This document shows, one piece after another, positions 54,134 through 63,386 of a stretch of 64,000 nt of DNA. The stretch covers positions 310,001 to 374,000 of the forward strand of contig JABYQU010000036.1 of NCBI GenBank assembly GCA_022264855.1, read 5' to 3'. Numbering within the stretch: the stretch's first letter is position 1; every line of letters starts with the position of its first letter. The position numbers and the translations under genes are program-made. The notes beneath the pieces are model-generated. The model was not told the origin of the DNA. It was given only the letters and a program-made list of their open reading frames with translations, and made no database searches. This stretch comes from Lenzites betulinus. Its lineage: Eukaryota; Basidiomycota; Agaricomycetes; Polyporales; Polyporaceae.

Positions 54134-55495
54134 TCATGACACCGCGGCCATGATGGCTTGTGTCTTGAGATTCGCGTCCGCGAGGGCCTGCTCGAAGGCT
54201 TGCATGTGCTCCTGCACGAGCTTCCGCCCGTCCACCCTTCGTGATGTGCGTGGGGGTGTTGAGCCAGACGGAGTCGCCTCCACGTCCAAGCCCGCCTCCC
54301 ACCGTTCTATCCGCAGTCTACTCCGCTCCGCGCTATCCCATTCCGTCCGCCACCCACCCATCTTGTTCTTCAGCGCTCGGATCTTCCGGCCGGCCTCAGT
54401 CGTGGCAGCAGCGTTCACTTGAGTATGCTCGGATATTGTCGCGAGAGAGGTTGCCGTCGAGCTGGTGAATGTCCGCAGATGTGCCAAGAGGGTAATGGTT
54501 GCAGCAGGTGTCGGTGGCCCGTTTACCGCTGGCGGGGGCGGGAACTCGGCCTTGATGGGTGTCTGCACGTCGTACTCCCCCTCTTCATCGTCGTCCCCAA
54601 GCCGTGCCCGATCGGGGTCGACCTCCCAGTCATTTGTCGAATCCTCCGCGATCGTATCTAGCTCCTGCACCTCCGCCTTCACGCCCGCCGACGACGGCGC
54701 CTGCACATCGTCCTTGACAATGTCCTCCAGCTCCGACAGGTGCCCCAGCACCTCCGTCCCGCCGACCTCGCCCGCGATCTTCCGGAACTCCCGCTCGCAC
54801 TCGAGCAGCTCCCGCAGCTGCGTCTCGCGGTCGCGCGCGGTGTCGTTGATGCGCCGAATGACGTCCGTCGCGAGACGCTCGAGGCGCGGCTGCGACGAGT
54901 CTCCGTCCAGGTGCCGCAGCTGCGCCAGGAACTTCTCCGTGTACTCGAGGTCCTGCGCGAGGATCGCCATCGGGTCCGCCTCGGGCTGGCGCCGCTGCTT
55001 CGTCGGCGACGCGACGGGGCTCCGGAAGTCGGGGTCGAAGTCGGGCGGCGCGTCGATCGCGGGGGCGGGCACGCCGTTCAGCTGCAGCTGCGCGGCGAGG
55101 GAGTTCGCGCCGAGCGCGTGCTCGGCGTCGGCGTCGTCGTGGCTGCCGAATGTGGGGGCGGTGGCGTCGTCGTAGTGTGGCTCGGGGGCGCCGTCGATGC
55201 CCTCCGCGCCCTCATCGTACTCGATCCCGAACTCTTCTGCGAGCAGCTTCGAGCCGGCGCTCGGCTCTGGGAGCAGCGCTGCTGCGAGCTCGTGGGCGAG
55301 TGAATGGTGTCGTCCGTTCACTGCGTCGTCGCCGCCGAGGGCGTCTGCAAGGGATGAGCCACGGAGAGACGAGGACGACCTGCGGCCGTTCAGGCTGAGG
55401 TTCTGCTTTGACGGTGATTTGCGCGGCGCGGAAGTGGATCCCGCTGAGAGGTAGCGAGAGCCAAAGACGTCGTCGTCGTTGTCGATGGAGGGCAT
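54134..55495 (-). CDS. uncharacterised acidic coiled-coil protein
   Basis: Single-exon frame of 453 residues starting MPSIDNDDDVFGSRYLSAG. The composition is even and the GC-rich third-position pattern is that of a real gene. N-terminal third: Ser-rich then acidic, low complexity. Middle (about residues 175-265): predicted coiled coil with AILAQDLEYTEKFLAQLRHLD and RETQLRELLECEREFRKIAGEVGG. C-terminal region: TITLLAHLRTFTSSTATSLATISEHTQVNAAATTEAGRKIRALKNKMGGWRTEWD, helical, ending in AFEQALADANLKTQAIMAAVS. No catalytic motif, TM segment or signal peptide. I do not recognise the family; the architecture suggests a scaffold or cytoskeletal adaptor, which is speculation. Confidence 0.7.
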   Translation of the reverse strand: MPSIDNDDDVFGSRYLSAGSTSAPRKSPSKQNLSLNGRRSSSSLRGSSLADALGGDDAVNGRHHSLAHELAAALLPEPSAGSKLLAEEFGIEYDEGAEGIDGAPEPHYDDATAPTFGSHDDADAEHALGANSLAAQLQLNGVPAPAIDAPPDFDPDFRSPVASPTKQRRQPEADPMAILAQDLEYTEKFLAQLRHLDGDSSQPRLERLATDVIRRINDTARDRETQLRELLECEREFRKIAGEVGGTEVLGHLSELEDIVKDDVQAPSSAGVKAEVQELDTIAEDSTNDWEVDPDRARLGDDDEEGEYDVQTPIKAEFPPPPAVNGPPTPAATITLLAHLRTFTSSTATSLATISEHTQVNAAATTEAGRKIRALKNKMGGWRTEWDSAERSRLRIERWEAGLDVEATPSGSTPPRTSRRVDGRKLVQEHMQAFEQALADANLKTQAIMAAVS

Positions 55496-55879
55496 GTCGT
55501 GGAGGACGATGAGAGTCCCTTTGAGGATGGCGGGGAGGTGGTGGCTGAGTGCAAGTTACTTGACAACGCCAAATGAGGCGCGTCTATTAGTCGAACGTGT
55601 AACTCAGACTAGTCATCGTGCACATGCTTCAAGCTTTAAAACATTGCGCTGCATTACCAAGTATATACAAACATATGCAGAAGACAAACGCCACGTAGAT
55701 CAACTCTATCCCAATTCTAGGTAGAATATTACCGTAGTTGTAGTGAGGTCCCATCTAGCTGGGGTATCTGTAAGTAAGGTGCACGTGTAAGTAACCTCAT
55801 CTAGTATCTACACGAATTCCGTCTATATCTACAGTCCTTGTGACCTCTATAGTCTAGAATGTGAAACGCTAGCTCTCAT
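55496..55879. other. intergenic, AT-rich
   Basis: Between the coiled-coil gene start and the F-box gene end. Several short repeats of the type ATCTAG/TCTACA around 55750-55880; no gene seen. Confidence 0.35.
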
Positions 55880-57416
55880 CTAGAGCAACCGAACAGCAGC
55901 GAACCGCTCGGTCACTTCATGTGCGGGGCATTCTAAGGTAGTCAGAGAGGGGAAAACATCTAAAAGGGCGCGTACGAGTGTAGGCGCACAGGAAGCTGCG
56001 TCCGGGACGTCGCCAATGGTCAAGGAACACAGGGTCTTCTGCTGCGGCGCGACGGTCTCCTGGACCGGGGGTACAGCCGCCGCTGTGACCAATTCGATAG
56101 GGAGGATAGGCAGCGCCAGGCTTTCCAGACGAGGGAAGAATTTGGCCACAGCAGGGAGGGCTGCAGGCGTCATCGACACCTGCCAGTTGGGGGGCAGGTA
56201 GTCCGTGTCGAACGTCCCAAGGTTGAGGTGCTCCAGCAAGGGCCACCACTTCCCCAGCTGCTCCAAATCCCCGTCCACCAGTGCCGGAGGGAGCATTGAG
56301 GTGAGCGCGAAGCGTCGTAGCCCCTTGAGCGCGGCGAGGGGGGTCAACATCGAGAGCGAGTACCATTCCGGAGAGGTTCGCGGGCGTAGAGAGGAGTAGA
56401 GGTCTTCGGACTCGGCCATATCGTCCACGGTGAGCTCTGTCAGGCTTTTCGATGTCTTGTGCGCGAGTTGCTCGAAGGGACCCTTGAGGTACCATGGATC
56501 ACGAGAGAGGCGGTCTATCTCTGCACTAAACTTGCTGAGGACGTCCTCAGGCAAGTACTCAATAACGGTAGCGAGTAGGGACCCACTCGCGCGGATCTCG
56601 AGTTCTTCCAGCGCGGGGAAGTGAGGCGCAGTGTTCCGGGCCATCGCATCCTCGAAGTCGGCGTGTTCTACTGCGCTGGCATGTATGGCGAGAAACTGCA
56701 AGTGAGGCATGGTTGCAATAGCTGCGAGGGTCTCCGCCGTCAAGTAGTAGCTCGCGTAGACAGTGAGGCTCCTAAGCTGCGTGAAGATGGGGATGGCATT
56801 GCTGAGGGAATCCGTCATCAGCCCGCGAATGTGCAGCGACTGCAGGTCCGGCGCGGCCAAGTGGACTTGCTCCAAGTACTCCCCAGCCATATCCGCCCTG
56901 TGGGAGACGGTCGCGGGAGTACGCGCAAATCCTATAGTTATGGAGACGCGTTTGAGGCGGGGGGAGAGGGCCCACGAGGTAGGGACCGTACACCCGTGGA
57001 AGGAGAGGGCGGCTGCTTCAAGTCGAGGCATGATGGTTCCAAGCTGGTCGAGAGTAGGCATTTCGAAGCATGTATGATGTGAAATCTCCCTGACCCGGAC
57101 AGCATACGTCCGGAACGTGGAAGGGACCTCTGAGGGATTCTGACAAGAGCTCACAGACTTAGTCACGGACGTTCGCTGATTATGTTGAAGGCCATGCAGT
57201 ACTCACCACTTCCCATTCTTTGTTACGGTTAAGGAGACCGACAAGAGGCGACGCGCCATCTATCCGGGACCACAACCGGTCCAGGGCAGGGTCCTTCCAC
57301 GCCTTGCAACACCGCGCCAGCTGGCATAGTGTCCACCGCGGCTCAGAGTGCGGAAGAGCGGCACAATAGTCAAGAATGAGCTGGAGGATTTCGTCAATGA
57401 GCAGCGCGTGATGCAT
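55880..57416 (-). CDS. F-box/LRR-type protein
   Basis: F-box protein, likely substrate adaptor of an SCF ubiquitin ligase. Exon 1 from 57416 encodes the F-box-like start MHHALLIDEILQLILDYCA...LCQLARCCKAWKDPALDRLWSRIDG. It joins in phase (WEV/SVSSCQNPSEV) to a long second exon ending at 55880 after removal of an intron of about 49 nt. The second exon shows LRR-like segments (LQSLHIRGL, LRSLTVYASYYL, LQFLAIHASAVEH, LEELEIRASGS, LRRFALTSMLPP, LEHLNLGTFD, LESLALPIL). About 490 residues, typical for the expanded family in Agaricomycetes. Complete, unlike the paralogous gene at the left edge of the window. The target is unknown. A LINE poly(A) end lies 240 bp upstream of the start. Confidence 0.8.
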
Positions 57417-57655
57417 GGCGGGCGGGTCGGACAGCAGTCCGTCGGCGGGGAGATGGTGGTCGGGACGAAGAATGAGCGTCGGTGGGATGCATGGTGGCTC
57501 GCAGCTCCGGCTTGACCGCGATGGTCCTCCGAGAGCGCGGAGGCGTTGATTCCCGTCACAAAATTTGGCAATGTCGCGCTCTGATTGGCGGCATCAAGAC
57601 AGGCACGCTGTGTGCCCGGCAACCGTTAAGCTCATCGCGGCCCGCACTCGTATTC

Positions 57656-57678
57656 TTTTTTTTTTTTTTTTTTTTTTT
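57656..57678 (-). repeat. poly(A) tail of the LINE (23 T on the plus strand)
   Basis: Uninterrupted run of 23 T on the plus strand, about 150 bp beyond the stop codon of the minus-strand LINE frame, as expected for the 3' poly(A) tail of a target-primed retroelement. Confidence 0.8.
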
Positions 57679-57824
57679 GGTGCTAACCCCAGCAGCGCCC
57701 TATCAGGCGCCAACCGGGGCCATTGCAAGTTGGTCTGGAATTTCACCAGGGCACCAGGCAGGGGAAATGCGTTACGCACATAGCATGTTTACTATAGTGT
57801 AGGACTCCCTCCCGGCTTTCATCT

Positions 57825-60209
57825 TCACCCATCGCCACAGGCAAGACGCCGCCGGGGTCTACCCACTAAAACCCCCGCACTTAGTATCCAGTCGTCCGGT
57901 AACGCTGCCCTATCATCCAGTACAGGGCCCCACGTTTTCAACACCAGGCTTCGTGAGAGGCCGTTAATTTTCTTTCGTCGTGCTACAAGGACCTGATCCA
58001 CCAGCAGCCGGCGGTTGACCATGTCCCACCACCTGTTCTCTATTTCCCTCAGTGAGTGATCCACACCCGGCCTGAAGTTATCATCAATGACGCGCTGGCA
58101 TCGCAGCTTCCACACAAGATGTGTTGATTCAGTCAACAGCAGGCGTGCAAACCGTGACGCCCCAGTCATTGGTTGGCCATTCGGGCCATTGAGGGTTAGC
58201 GCTGGCGCCCCCATCAAGGCCCCAAATGCAAGCGGCAGGTCGCGTACCCCCCGTCGTTCCAGCAGTTCTCGCACTAGTCCCCAGACATGCGCTTGTCCCG
58301 GGGCACTGCATTCCGTCAGGATATGTTCCATTGTTTCTGTCACCCCGCAGGACGAACAGACTGCCCGTTGTTCATACCGCGGTATATTTTCCCAGAAGGG
58401 ACCTACCCGGTGCGCACCATGCCACATTTTCCACCAGAAGTCACGCATCCCGCGTCTGAACTCAATGGACCTGATACTTCTCCACAGCTGCTTTTTCGTG
58501 CGATAACACTGCCAACCCTGCAGCGCCGTCAGCGTTTGTTCTACTATCAGGTCCGTTTTTCGTCGTGACGGTGGCCCCGCATAAGTGTTAATTACTTGGT
58601 ACGCCAGCCGCTGCGACAGGACAGCCAGTCGCACCCCATTTGCGACAAACCCCTCCGGTTGCATCGGAAGGGTGCAGCGACTTTCTTCAGGCGCAATTCG
58701 CGCTCCAGCAGCCGCCAGACCATCGGCTTCTTCGTTTCCTGCAACCCCCGAGTGCCCTTTAATCCATGTGAACGTAGTTCTCGCAGACCGCGCACGCAAT
58801 CTAGAGACAACATCTCGGACTAGTTCTTTATGGGCGACACCTGTCCATCCACGGTCTTCCCAGTCAAGTACGTGCTTTGTTAGTCCGTCAACCACAAACT
58901 TTGAGTCTGAGATTATGTTTAGCGGGGCAAACGGAGGTGTTCGTGCTATAGCCACCATAACCGCGAATAGTTCGGCTTTTTGGTTCGACACCCACGGTCC
59001 CGGCACTGGCAGCGCAAGGTTTCGTCCGTCCTGCCTGCCGTACCACAGTCCGGCACCAGCGGTCGCATTACTCGCTCCGTTCTGGATGCACGACCCGTCT
59101 GTGTATATTGTAACCTCCTCCTCTGGCACTTCAAATTCCCTTGGCGGCCTTCGTAACGGGGCACTGTTGCCGGTATTCCTCGCTCCAAACACACGGAAGT
59201 TGTCGCTAATTGGCAGCGTTGCTCGTATGCTAGGATTAAACGTGACACCGTTATTCGTGCTCGTTCGAGTCTCCCTCCGTTCTCGCGGGAGGGAGGGCGG
59301 GGACAGCCCGTCAGTATTTGTTGGCCCACCCGGAGCCCATATTCGCTCCAGCTTATCCAGAGCTTTTTGTGCAGCTTTCGCGCATCGGTGCGGGTTCGTG
59401 CATTTGTTCACTGCACGGTCATTCTTACATTCCGGGCATTCACAGAGGGGAGCGGTCACATGCGGCTGCTGCGCATTCAGCGTAGTACACAGTCTCCTAG
59501 CGACATCGACACAGTCTTTGACTGTGCGGACCCCGTGCTTCTCCCGTAGGCACTTACTGGACATTGAGTTTCCACTCGCGCGGTGCGGTTCCATTGCAAG
59601 GTGGTGCCAGATGGGAATTGCAAGCCGGAGTACATCATCCGGGAGTAGCGGGTCGAGCCTGACGTTGTATTTCTTGGCCGCTTTCACCCAGCCATGCAGC
59701 TGGCGTGGGAGTCCCGCTCTTGGATGGGTGCTTGCTTTCCAGTCTTGGGTGAACATGTTCATGCGTGCCACCCTGTCGGAGGTTTTCAGCGTCGAGGGCG
59801 GCGCTCCGGCAAACAGTGCATCCGCGAGGTACGCCCATCGCGGCCGGAGGTTCGGTGGGGCAAGGTACGTTCGCAACCACATCAGGTCGATTGCTGCGTT
59901 TCGCGCACTCAGGTCCAGGAGCCCTATTCCTCCTTCGCCGACCGGCGCGTGTAAAACTGCTTTGTTAATCAGTGGCGCACCTTCGCGGTCCCACATGAAC
60001 TTAGCGATCACACCAGCGATCTCAGTTTCAACTGACTTTGGCATGCCTTGCGCAGCAGCCAGGAACTGGGTGCGGCTCCCAACTTCAAGCCCGACAATCA
60101 GCTTCCTTCCGTACATCGATGGGTGTCGTTTGTTCCATCGGCCCAGGTTTCGGGTGATCGTGTCAATAACTCGTCTCCACGCCACCGTCGGGTCAACCGC
60201 ATTGCCCAC
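57825..60209 (-). CDS. LINE ORF2 C-terminal part (RT thumb, RNase H, CCHC-like)
   Basis: 794 codons open on the minus strand. It begins inside the reverse-transcriptase C-terminal region: RITRNLGRWNKRHPS-like helix, SMYGRKLIVGLEVGSRTQF, and VIAKFMWDREGAPL. The RNase H domain follows near residues 365-500 with IYTDGSC, NQKAELFAVMVA, IISDSKFVV and IKGHSGVAGNEEADGLAAAGA; all four acidic residues and the His are present. Near the end CSSCGVTETMEHILTEC is the usual LINE zinc-binding tail. The RT catalytic YADD-type motif is absent because of truncation. The start codon used by the listing is internal; the true protein start is lost. It cannot move on its own. Confidence 0.8.
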   Translation of the reverse strand: MGNAVDPTVAWRRVIDTITRNLGRWNKRHPSMYGRKLIVGLEVGSRTQFLAAAQGMPKSVETEIAGVIAKFMWDREGAPLINKAVLHAPVGEGGIGLLDLSARNAAIDLMWLRTYLAPPNLRPRWAYLADALFAGAPPSTLKTSDRVARMNMFTQDWKASTHPRAGLPRQLHGWVKAAKKYNVRLDPLLPDDVLRLAIPIWHHLAMEPHRASGNSMSSKCLREKHGVRTVKDCVDVARRLCTTLNAQQPHVTAPLCECPECKNDRAVNKCTNPHRCAKAAQKALDKLERIWAPGGPTNTDGLSPPSLPRERRETRTSTNNGVTFNPSIRATLPISDNFRVFGARNTGNSAPLRRPPREFEVPEEEVTIYTDGSCIQNGASNATAGAGLWYGRQDGRNLALPVPGPWVSNQKAELFAVMVAIARTPPFAPLNIISDSKFVVDGLTKHVLDWEDRGWTGVAHKELVRDVVSRLRARSARTTFTWIKGHSGVAGNEEADGLAAAGARIAPEESRCTLPMQPEGFVANGVRLAVLSQRLAYQVINTYAGPPSRRKTDLIVEQTLTALQGWQCYRTKKQLWRSIRSIEFRRGMRDFWWKMWHGAHRVGPFWENIPRYEQRAVCSSCGVTETMEHILTECSAPGQAHVWGLVRELLERRGVRDLPLAFGALMGAPALTLNGPNGQPMTGASRFARLLLTESTHLVWKLRCQRVIDDNFRPGVDHSLREIENRWWDMVNRRLLVDQVLVARRKKINGLSRSLVLKTWGPVLDDRAALPDDWILSAGVLVGRPRRRLACGDG

Positions 60210-60422
60210 ACGCGCTGATACGCCCCGTGCCGAGCCAACGCCCGCGACCTACTCTTTTCGCGTTTTCCGCGAGTCCGAGGGCTTCGTGGTGCGGAGGACT
60301 CATCGCAGGGCAGGGGGCCTTGCCCGTATGCGGACGGCTTATCGCGCGGTATCGCGAGGGCATGGGCCGATCCGCGCGCGAGGGCTGGCGTTCCGTGGCG
60401 CCGGTCCGTACGGAGCGCGATG

Positions 60423-60453
60423 GTACGTTCCGCGTTACGCGTTACGCGTTAGC
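60423..60453. repeat. CGCGTTA-type short tandem repeat
   Basis: Three near-identical units around GCGTTACGCGTTACGCGTTA. Confidence 0.7.
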
Positions 60454-60623
60454 GGCCGGCGCATCGTGGCCTCGATCCCCTTCGCGATGGACCTTCCGTA
60501 GAGACTTTCTGATGACATCGGACGTGCGGACTCTCCCTGTAAATACCTACGCCCTCGGGCCGTGACAATCAGACCCCCCTTGGCTCAGAATCTCACTTTC
60601 CCTCGAAGAACCCAGCGACGACC

Positions 60624-60687
60624 CTGCGAACAGCGAACTGCGAACTGCGAACCCTGCGAACTCTGCGAACTGCGAACCCCTGCGATT
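60624..60687. repeat. CTGCGAA heptamer repeat cluster
   Basis: At least six CTGCGAA units with 0-3 nt spacers. A less regular continuation (GCGTTTAGCGTTGCGATTGCG) follows. Confidence 0.75.
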
Positions 60688-60975
60688 TAGCGTTTAGCGT
60701 TGCGATTGCGTTACGAGCTTTCTGCGACGCCGACACCGGCTACGAAGCGACCCTCCTGCGTACTGCGGAAACGCCAGTTCAGCTGAGTCGTTGCACACCT
60801 CCCGCCTTACTGTTACCCCTCCCCTCCCTCCGCGCTTCTCTGCGTACTGCGCCGCCGTAAGGGCACCCGACGCGAACCTTGCATCTCCTCGCGCTCCGCG
60901 AGACGTCTTCGCAGCCCGGTCTCGACCACCTGGGCTCTCGACCGTCTCTTTCATCCGTCCTTACCGGTCGGTTGA

Positions 60976-63261
60976 GTGCATCATTCTGGTGACCACCGCA
61001 GGGGGTGTGTGTACAAGTTTCACTTGTCGGCTTCCTCCTTCGACGGCGATAGCGCCGTCTCACCCGCAATTCACCGCGTATCGCGTTCCGCGTCTCGGCA
61101 AAACGATACACTCTCAAGCGCCCTCCTGCCCGACCAGATCCGCGCCTTCGCAAAAAGGCTTCCGCGCTCCCTCAGTGAAGATCAGATCGACGCGCTCCTC
61201 CGTGCGGCACTGGCTGTTCTCGATACGGGCACCGCGATACTTCTGAACAAACCTGCTCCGCTCCGCGCCTCCACTGCAGCTAGAATCCGCTCGGACGCCC
61301 TCGCAGTCATCGCAACCGCCCCCCTACCTGAGTGGGCCTCAAACGCGACGCTCGCGAACGACGACGAGTCAAACCTCACTGCTCCTCAACAACAAGACTT
61401 CGTGGATCAGCTCCTACGAGGTGTCTCGCGACTTCGGAATCAACTGGTACTGGACTTGGTACCGGCGCTAGTAGACCCACTCTTTTCGCTACTCGCGAAA
61501 AGCATCCAGGCGCTTGAAACCGATCCGTCCGCGACCCAGTGGCTACAGGACACGGCAGACGCTATCGTACACCGCGCGATTCTCTCGTCGCCGCCTCTCT
61601 TTCCCGAATCGCTCCCAGAAGGCGCCGAAGAGTCCTTCGTCAACTACGCAACGCCATACGGTAGCCCGCAATCCGCAGTCTCGAACCTCACTCCTTTAGA
61701 GCCATCGTCTTCAGACAGCAACGCGACGCGTAAAACCCCCAGCGTATCCTCTCACTCGCGCGAGCCATCTACAGTCTCTTCGATGGCGGAACAGAACAAC
61801 TTCGCGATGCGCCGTGCTATGCCGGCACGCGGTCATGCGACCGCGCCCACCTTTGACTCTAGCGAGCCGCGGAACCTTCGCAGGTTCTTCCAGGACCTCG
61901 AGACCCTCTTCGAGATCGCGGGAATCACGGACCCCAACGTACAGAAGAAGTGGGTCACGCGCTACGTGCCGATCAGCGAGTCGGAGTTCTACGAGGAGAT
62001 GGAGGAGTACAAGGACCAAATGAAGACCTTCGAGGAGTTCCGCGCGGCGATCTACGCTTCGCACCCCGGCGCTAGCGAGACGCGGAAGTTCTCCAATGCC
62101 GAAGTGGACAAGCTGGTCGAGTCGCGCCGTAAGGCTCCAATCACCACCAGTAGCGAACTCGGCGACTTCTATCGGCCGTTCTATGCCATGACGTCCTACC
62201 TGATTCAGCACAACAAGATGTCCACCTTCGAGCAGTCGAGACTATTCTTCAGCGGTCTCTGCAACCCCCTTCACGACCAGGTCGCGCAGCGCCTTCAGCT
62301 CAAAGACCCAGACCATCATCCAGACGAGGCCTACGAGCTGGCCAAAGTCTACGAGGCCGCGAAATTCATCCTGCACGGAACGACGACGGCGTCGTACCAA
62401 GTGGCCCCGGCGGCCCCTACGACTACGACGCCCGCGGACTCTTCGACCATCAAAGTGGAGGATCTCGCGCCGCTCTTCCGGCTCCTCGCGCAAGGTGGCA
62501 ACAATGCGAATGCTTCCGCGACCGCGAATCGCTTTCTAGGACCCCTGAACGCCGGAGCGCGCCCCGCGCCTAACTACCAGGGCATGATGCAGGGAGCGCA
62601 AGGTTTCCAGCAGGGAGGGAACGGTTTCGCGGCGAACGCGCTACCAAACGGCTTCTGCCACTACTGCGGCGATGCGAACCATATGCTGCGGAACTGCCCG
62701 GCAGCGGAGACTGACATCCGCGAAGGGAAGTGCTCGCGTAACCCGGAAGGGCTGATTGTGCTCCCTACTGGTCAGTTCCTCCCGCGACAGCTCCCTGGGT
62801 TCGACGGTTTGACTATGCGCGACCGACTCTACGAATGGCACCGACGGGAACGTGTTCGCCAAGGTCAGAACCCCGCGCAGGCAGCCCCAGCGGCCCAAAT
62901 GGTATTTGCGATCGCGGAGGACGTCGAACCGTGGATTAGTAGCTTCCAGTTCACCGCGGAGGACCGCATCCAACAGTTAGAGCACGAGCTGTACATGCTC
63001 AAGAAGGGGAAGGAACGCTTCGATGGCGTGGAGGTACCCTCGTTCCCAAAACCGCGCTCGCGACCGGTATCGCGACCTGCGTCGCCAGGCCCTCAAAACC
63101 GCGAACGCTCCGCGGACTCGCGCCCGGGACCCTCGCGCTCGCCAGCGGCCTTCGCGCCCCCTAAGGCGAACGCCACTGGGCAACCCGCGCGACTGGTCCC
63201 TCCGCATCTCGAACCCGCTCTGCGTTTCCGCGAAACGGTAGCGACCCACAAGCTGTGGTAG
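60976..63261 (+). CDS. Gag-like polyprotein of a Ty3/gypsy-type LTR element
   Basis: Long open frame (761 codons) with a capsid-like region and one zinc knuckle. The N-terminal part (to about residue 250) is helical and Ser-rich. The capsid-like part starts near SEPRNLRRFFQDLETLFEIAGI, followed by KKWVTRYVPISESEFYEEMEEYKD...FEEFRAAIYASHP and LGDFYRPFYAMTSYLIQHNKMS...LFFSGLCNPLHDQVAQRL, a pattern of fungal Ty3-type Gag. The knuckle reads CHYCGDANHMLRNC (CX2CX4HX4C) near residue 560. The C-terminus is Pro/Arg/Ser-rich. The start is uncertain; an internal ATG at 61783 (MAEQNNF) is possible. No protease or reverse transcriptase follows in the remaining 740 bp. It is either a Gag-only non-autonomous element, a domesticated Gag, or the 5' part of an element running past the window. 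Confidence 0.75.
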   Translation: MHHSGDHRRGCVYKFHLSASSFDGDSAVSPAIHRVSRSASRQNDTLSSALLPDQIRAFAKRLPRSLSEDQIDALLRAALAVLDTGTAILLNKPAPLRASTAARIRSDALAVIATAPLPEWASNATLANDDESNLTAPQQQDFVDQLLRGVSRLRNQLVLDLVPALVDPLFSLLAKSIQALETDPSATQWLQDTADAIVHRAILSSPPLFPESLPEGAEESFVNYATPYGSPQSAVSNLTPLEPSSSDSNATRKTPSVSSHSREPSTVSSMAEQNNFAMRRAMPARGHATAPTFDSSEPRNLRRFFQDLETLFEIAGITDPNVQKKWVTRYVPISESEFYEEMEEYKDQMKTFEEFRAAIYASHPGASETRKFSNAEVDKLVESRRKAPITTSSELGDFYRPFYAMTSYLIQHNKMSTFEQSRLFFSGLCNPLHDQVAQRLQLKDPDHHPDEAYELAKVYEAAKFILHGTTTASYQVAPAAPTTTTPADSSTIKVEDLAPLFRLLAQGGNNANASATANRFLGPLNAGARPAPNYQGMMQGAQGFQQGGNGFAANALPNGFCHYCGDANHMLRNCPAAETDIREGKCSRNPEGLIVLPTGQFLPRQLPGFDGLTMRDRLYEWHRRERVRQGQNPAQAAPAAQMVFAIAEDVEPWISSFQFTAEDRIQQLEHELYMLKKGKERFDGVEVPSFPKPRSRPVSRPASPGPQNRERSADSRPGPSRSPAAFAPPKANATGQPARLVPPHLEPALRFRETVATHKLW

Positions 63262-63386
63262 ACCTGATGTATCAGGTACCGGTAAATGGCCTGCGGCCTA
63301 TTGCATCATGTACCGTAGGGATTCTGATGCATCAGGACAGCCCGAGAAAGTGCCCGGAAAGCCTCCGGGACTTGCCTAATTAGGCA
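63262..63386. repeat. palindrome cluster directly after the Gag stop
   Basis: ACCTGAT-GT-ATCAGGT at 63262-63277, the perfect palindrome CTGATGCATCAG at 63324-63335, and the perfect 14-bp palindrome TGCCTAATTAGGCA at 63373-63386. The first two share TGATGYATCAGG as a direct repeat. Confidence 0.7.

Larger units (their letters stand above)
57656..60218 (-). mobile_element. 5'-truncated Tad/L1-type LINE retrotransposon
   Basis: Runs from the poly(A) tail to about 60218, where the minus-strand frame stops resembling a reverse transcriptase. Only the thumb of the RT and the downstream RNase H and C-terminal zinc region remain; the endonuclease and catalytic RT part are missing. This is the usual 5' truncation by incomplete reverse transcription. 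No target-site duplication could be recognised. The reading frame is still fully open, so the insertion is likely young. Confidence 0.75.
60219..60975. other. repeat-rich junction between the LINE and the Gag frame
   Basis: No gene recognised. CG-rich with two tandem-repeat clusters (listed separately). It may be leader or LTR sequence of the Gag-bearing element, but no terminal repeat pair can be matched inside the window. Confidence 0.4.

Noticed and set aside
54465..55303. Two overlapping long plus-strand frames
   Set aside because: Antisense shadows of the coiled-coil gene, Arg/Ser/Val-rich without motifs.
58585..60501. 638-codon open frame on the plus strand
   Set aside because: It is antisense to the LINE frame, which carries all recognisable RNase H motifs; the plus-strand translation shows none.
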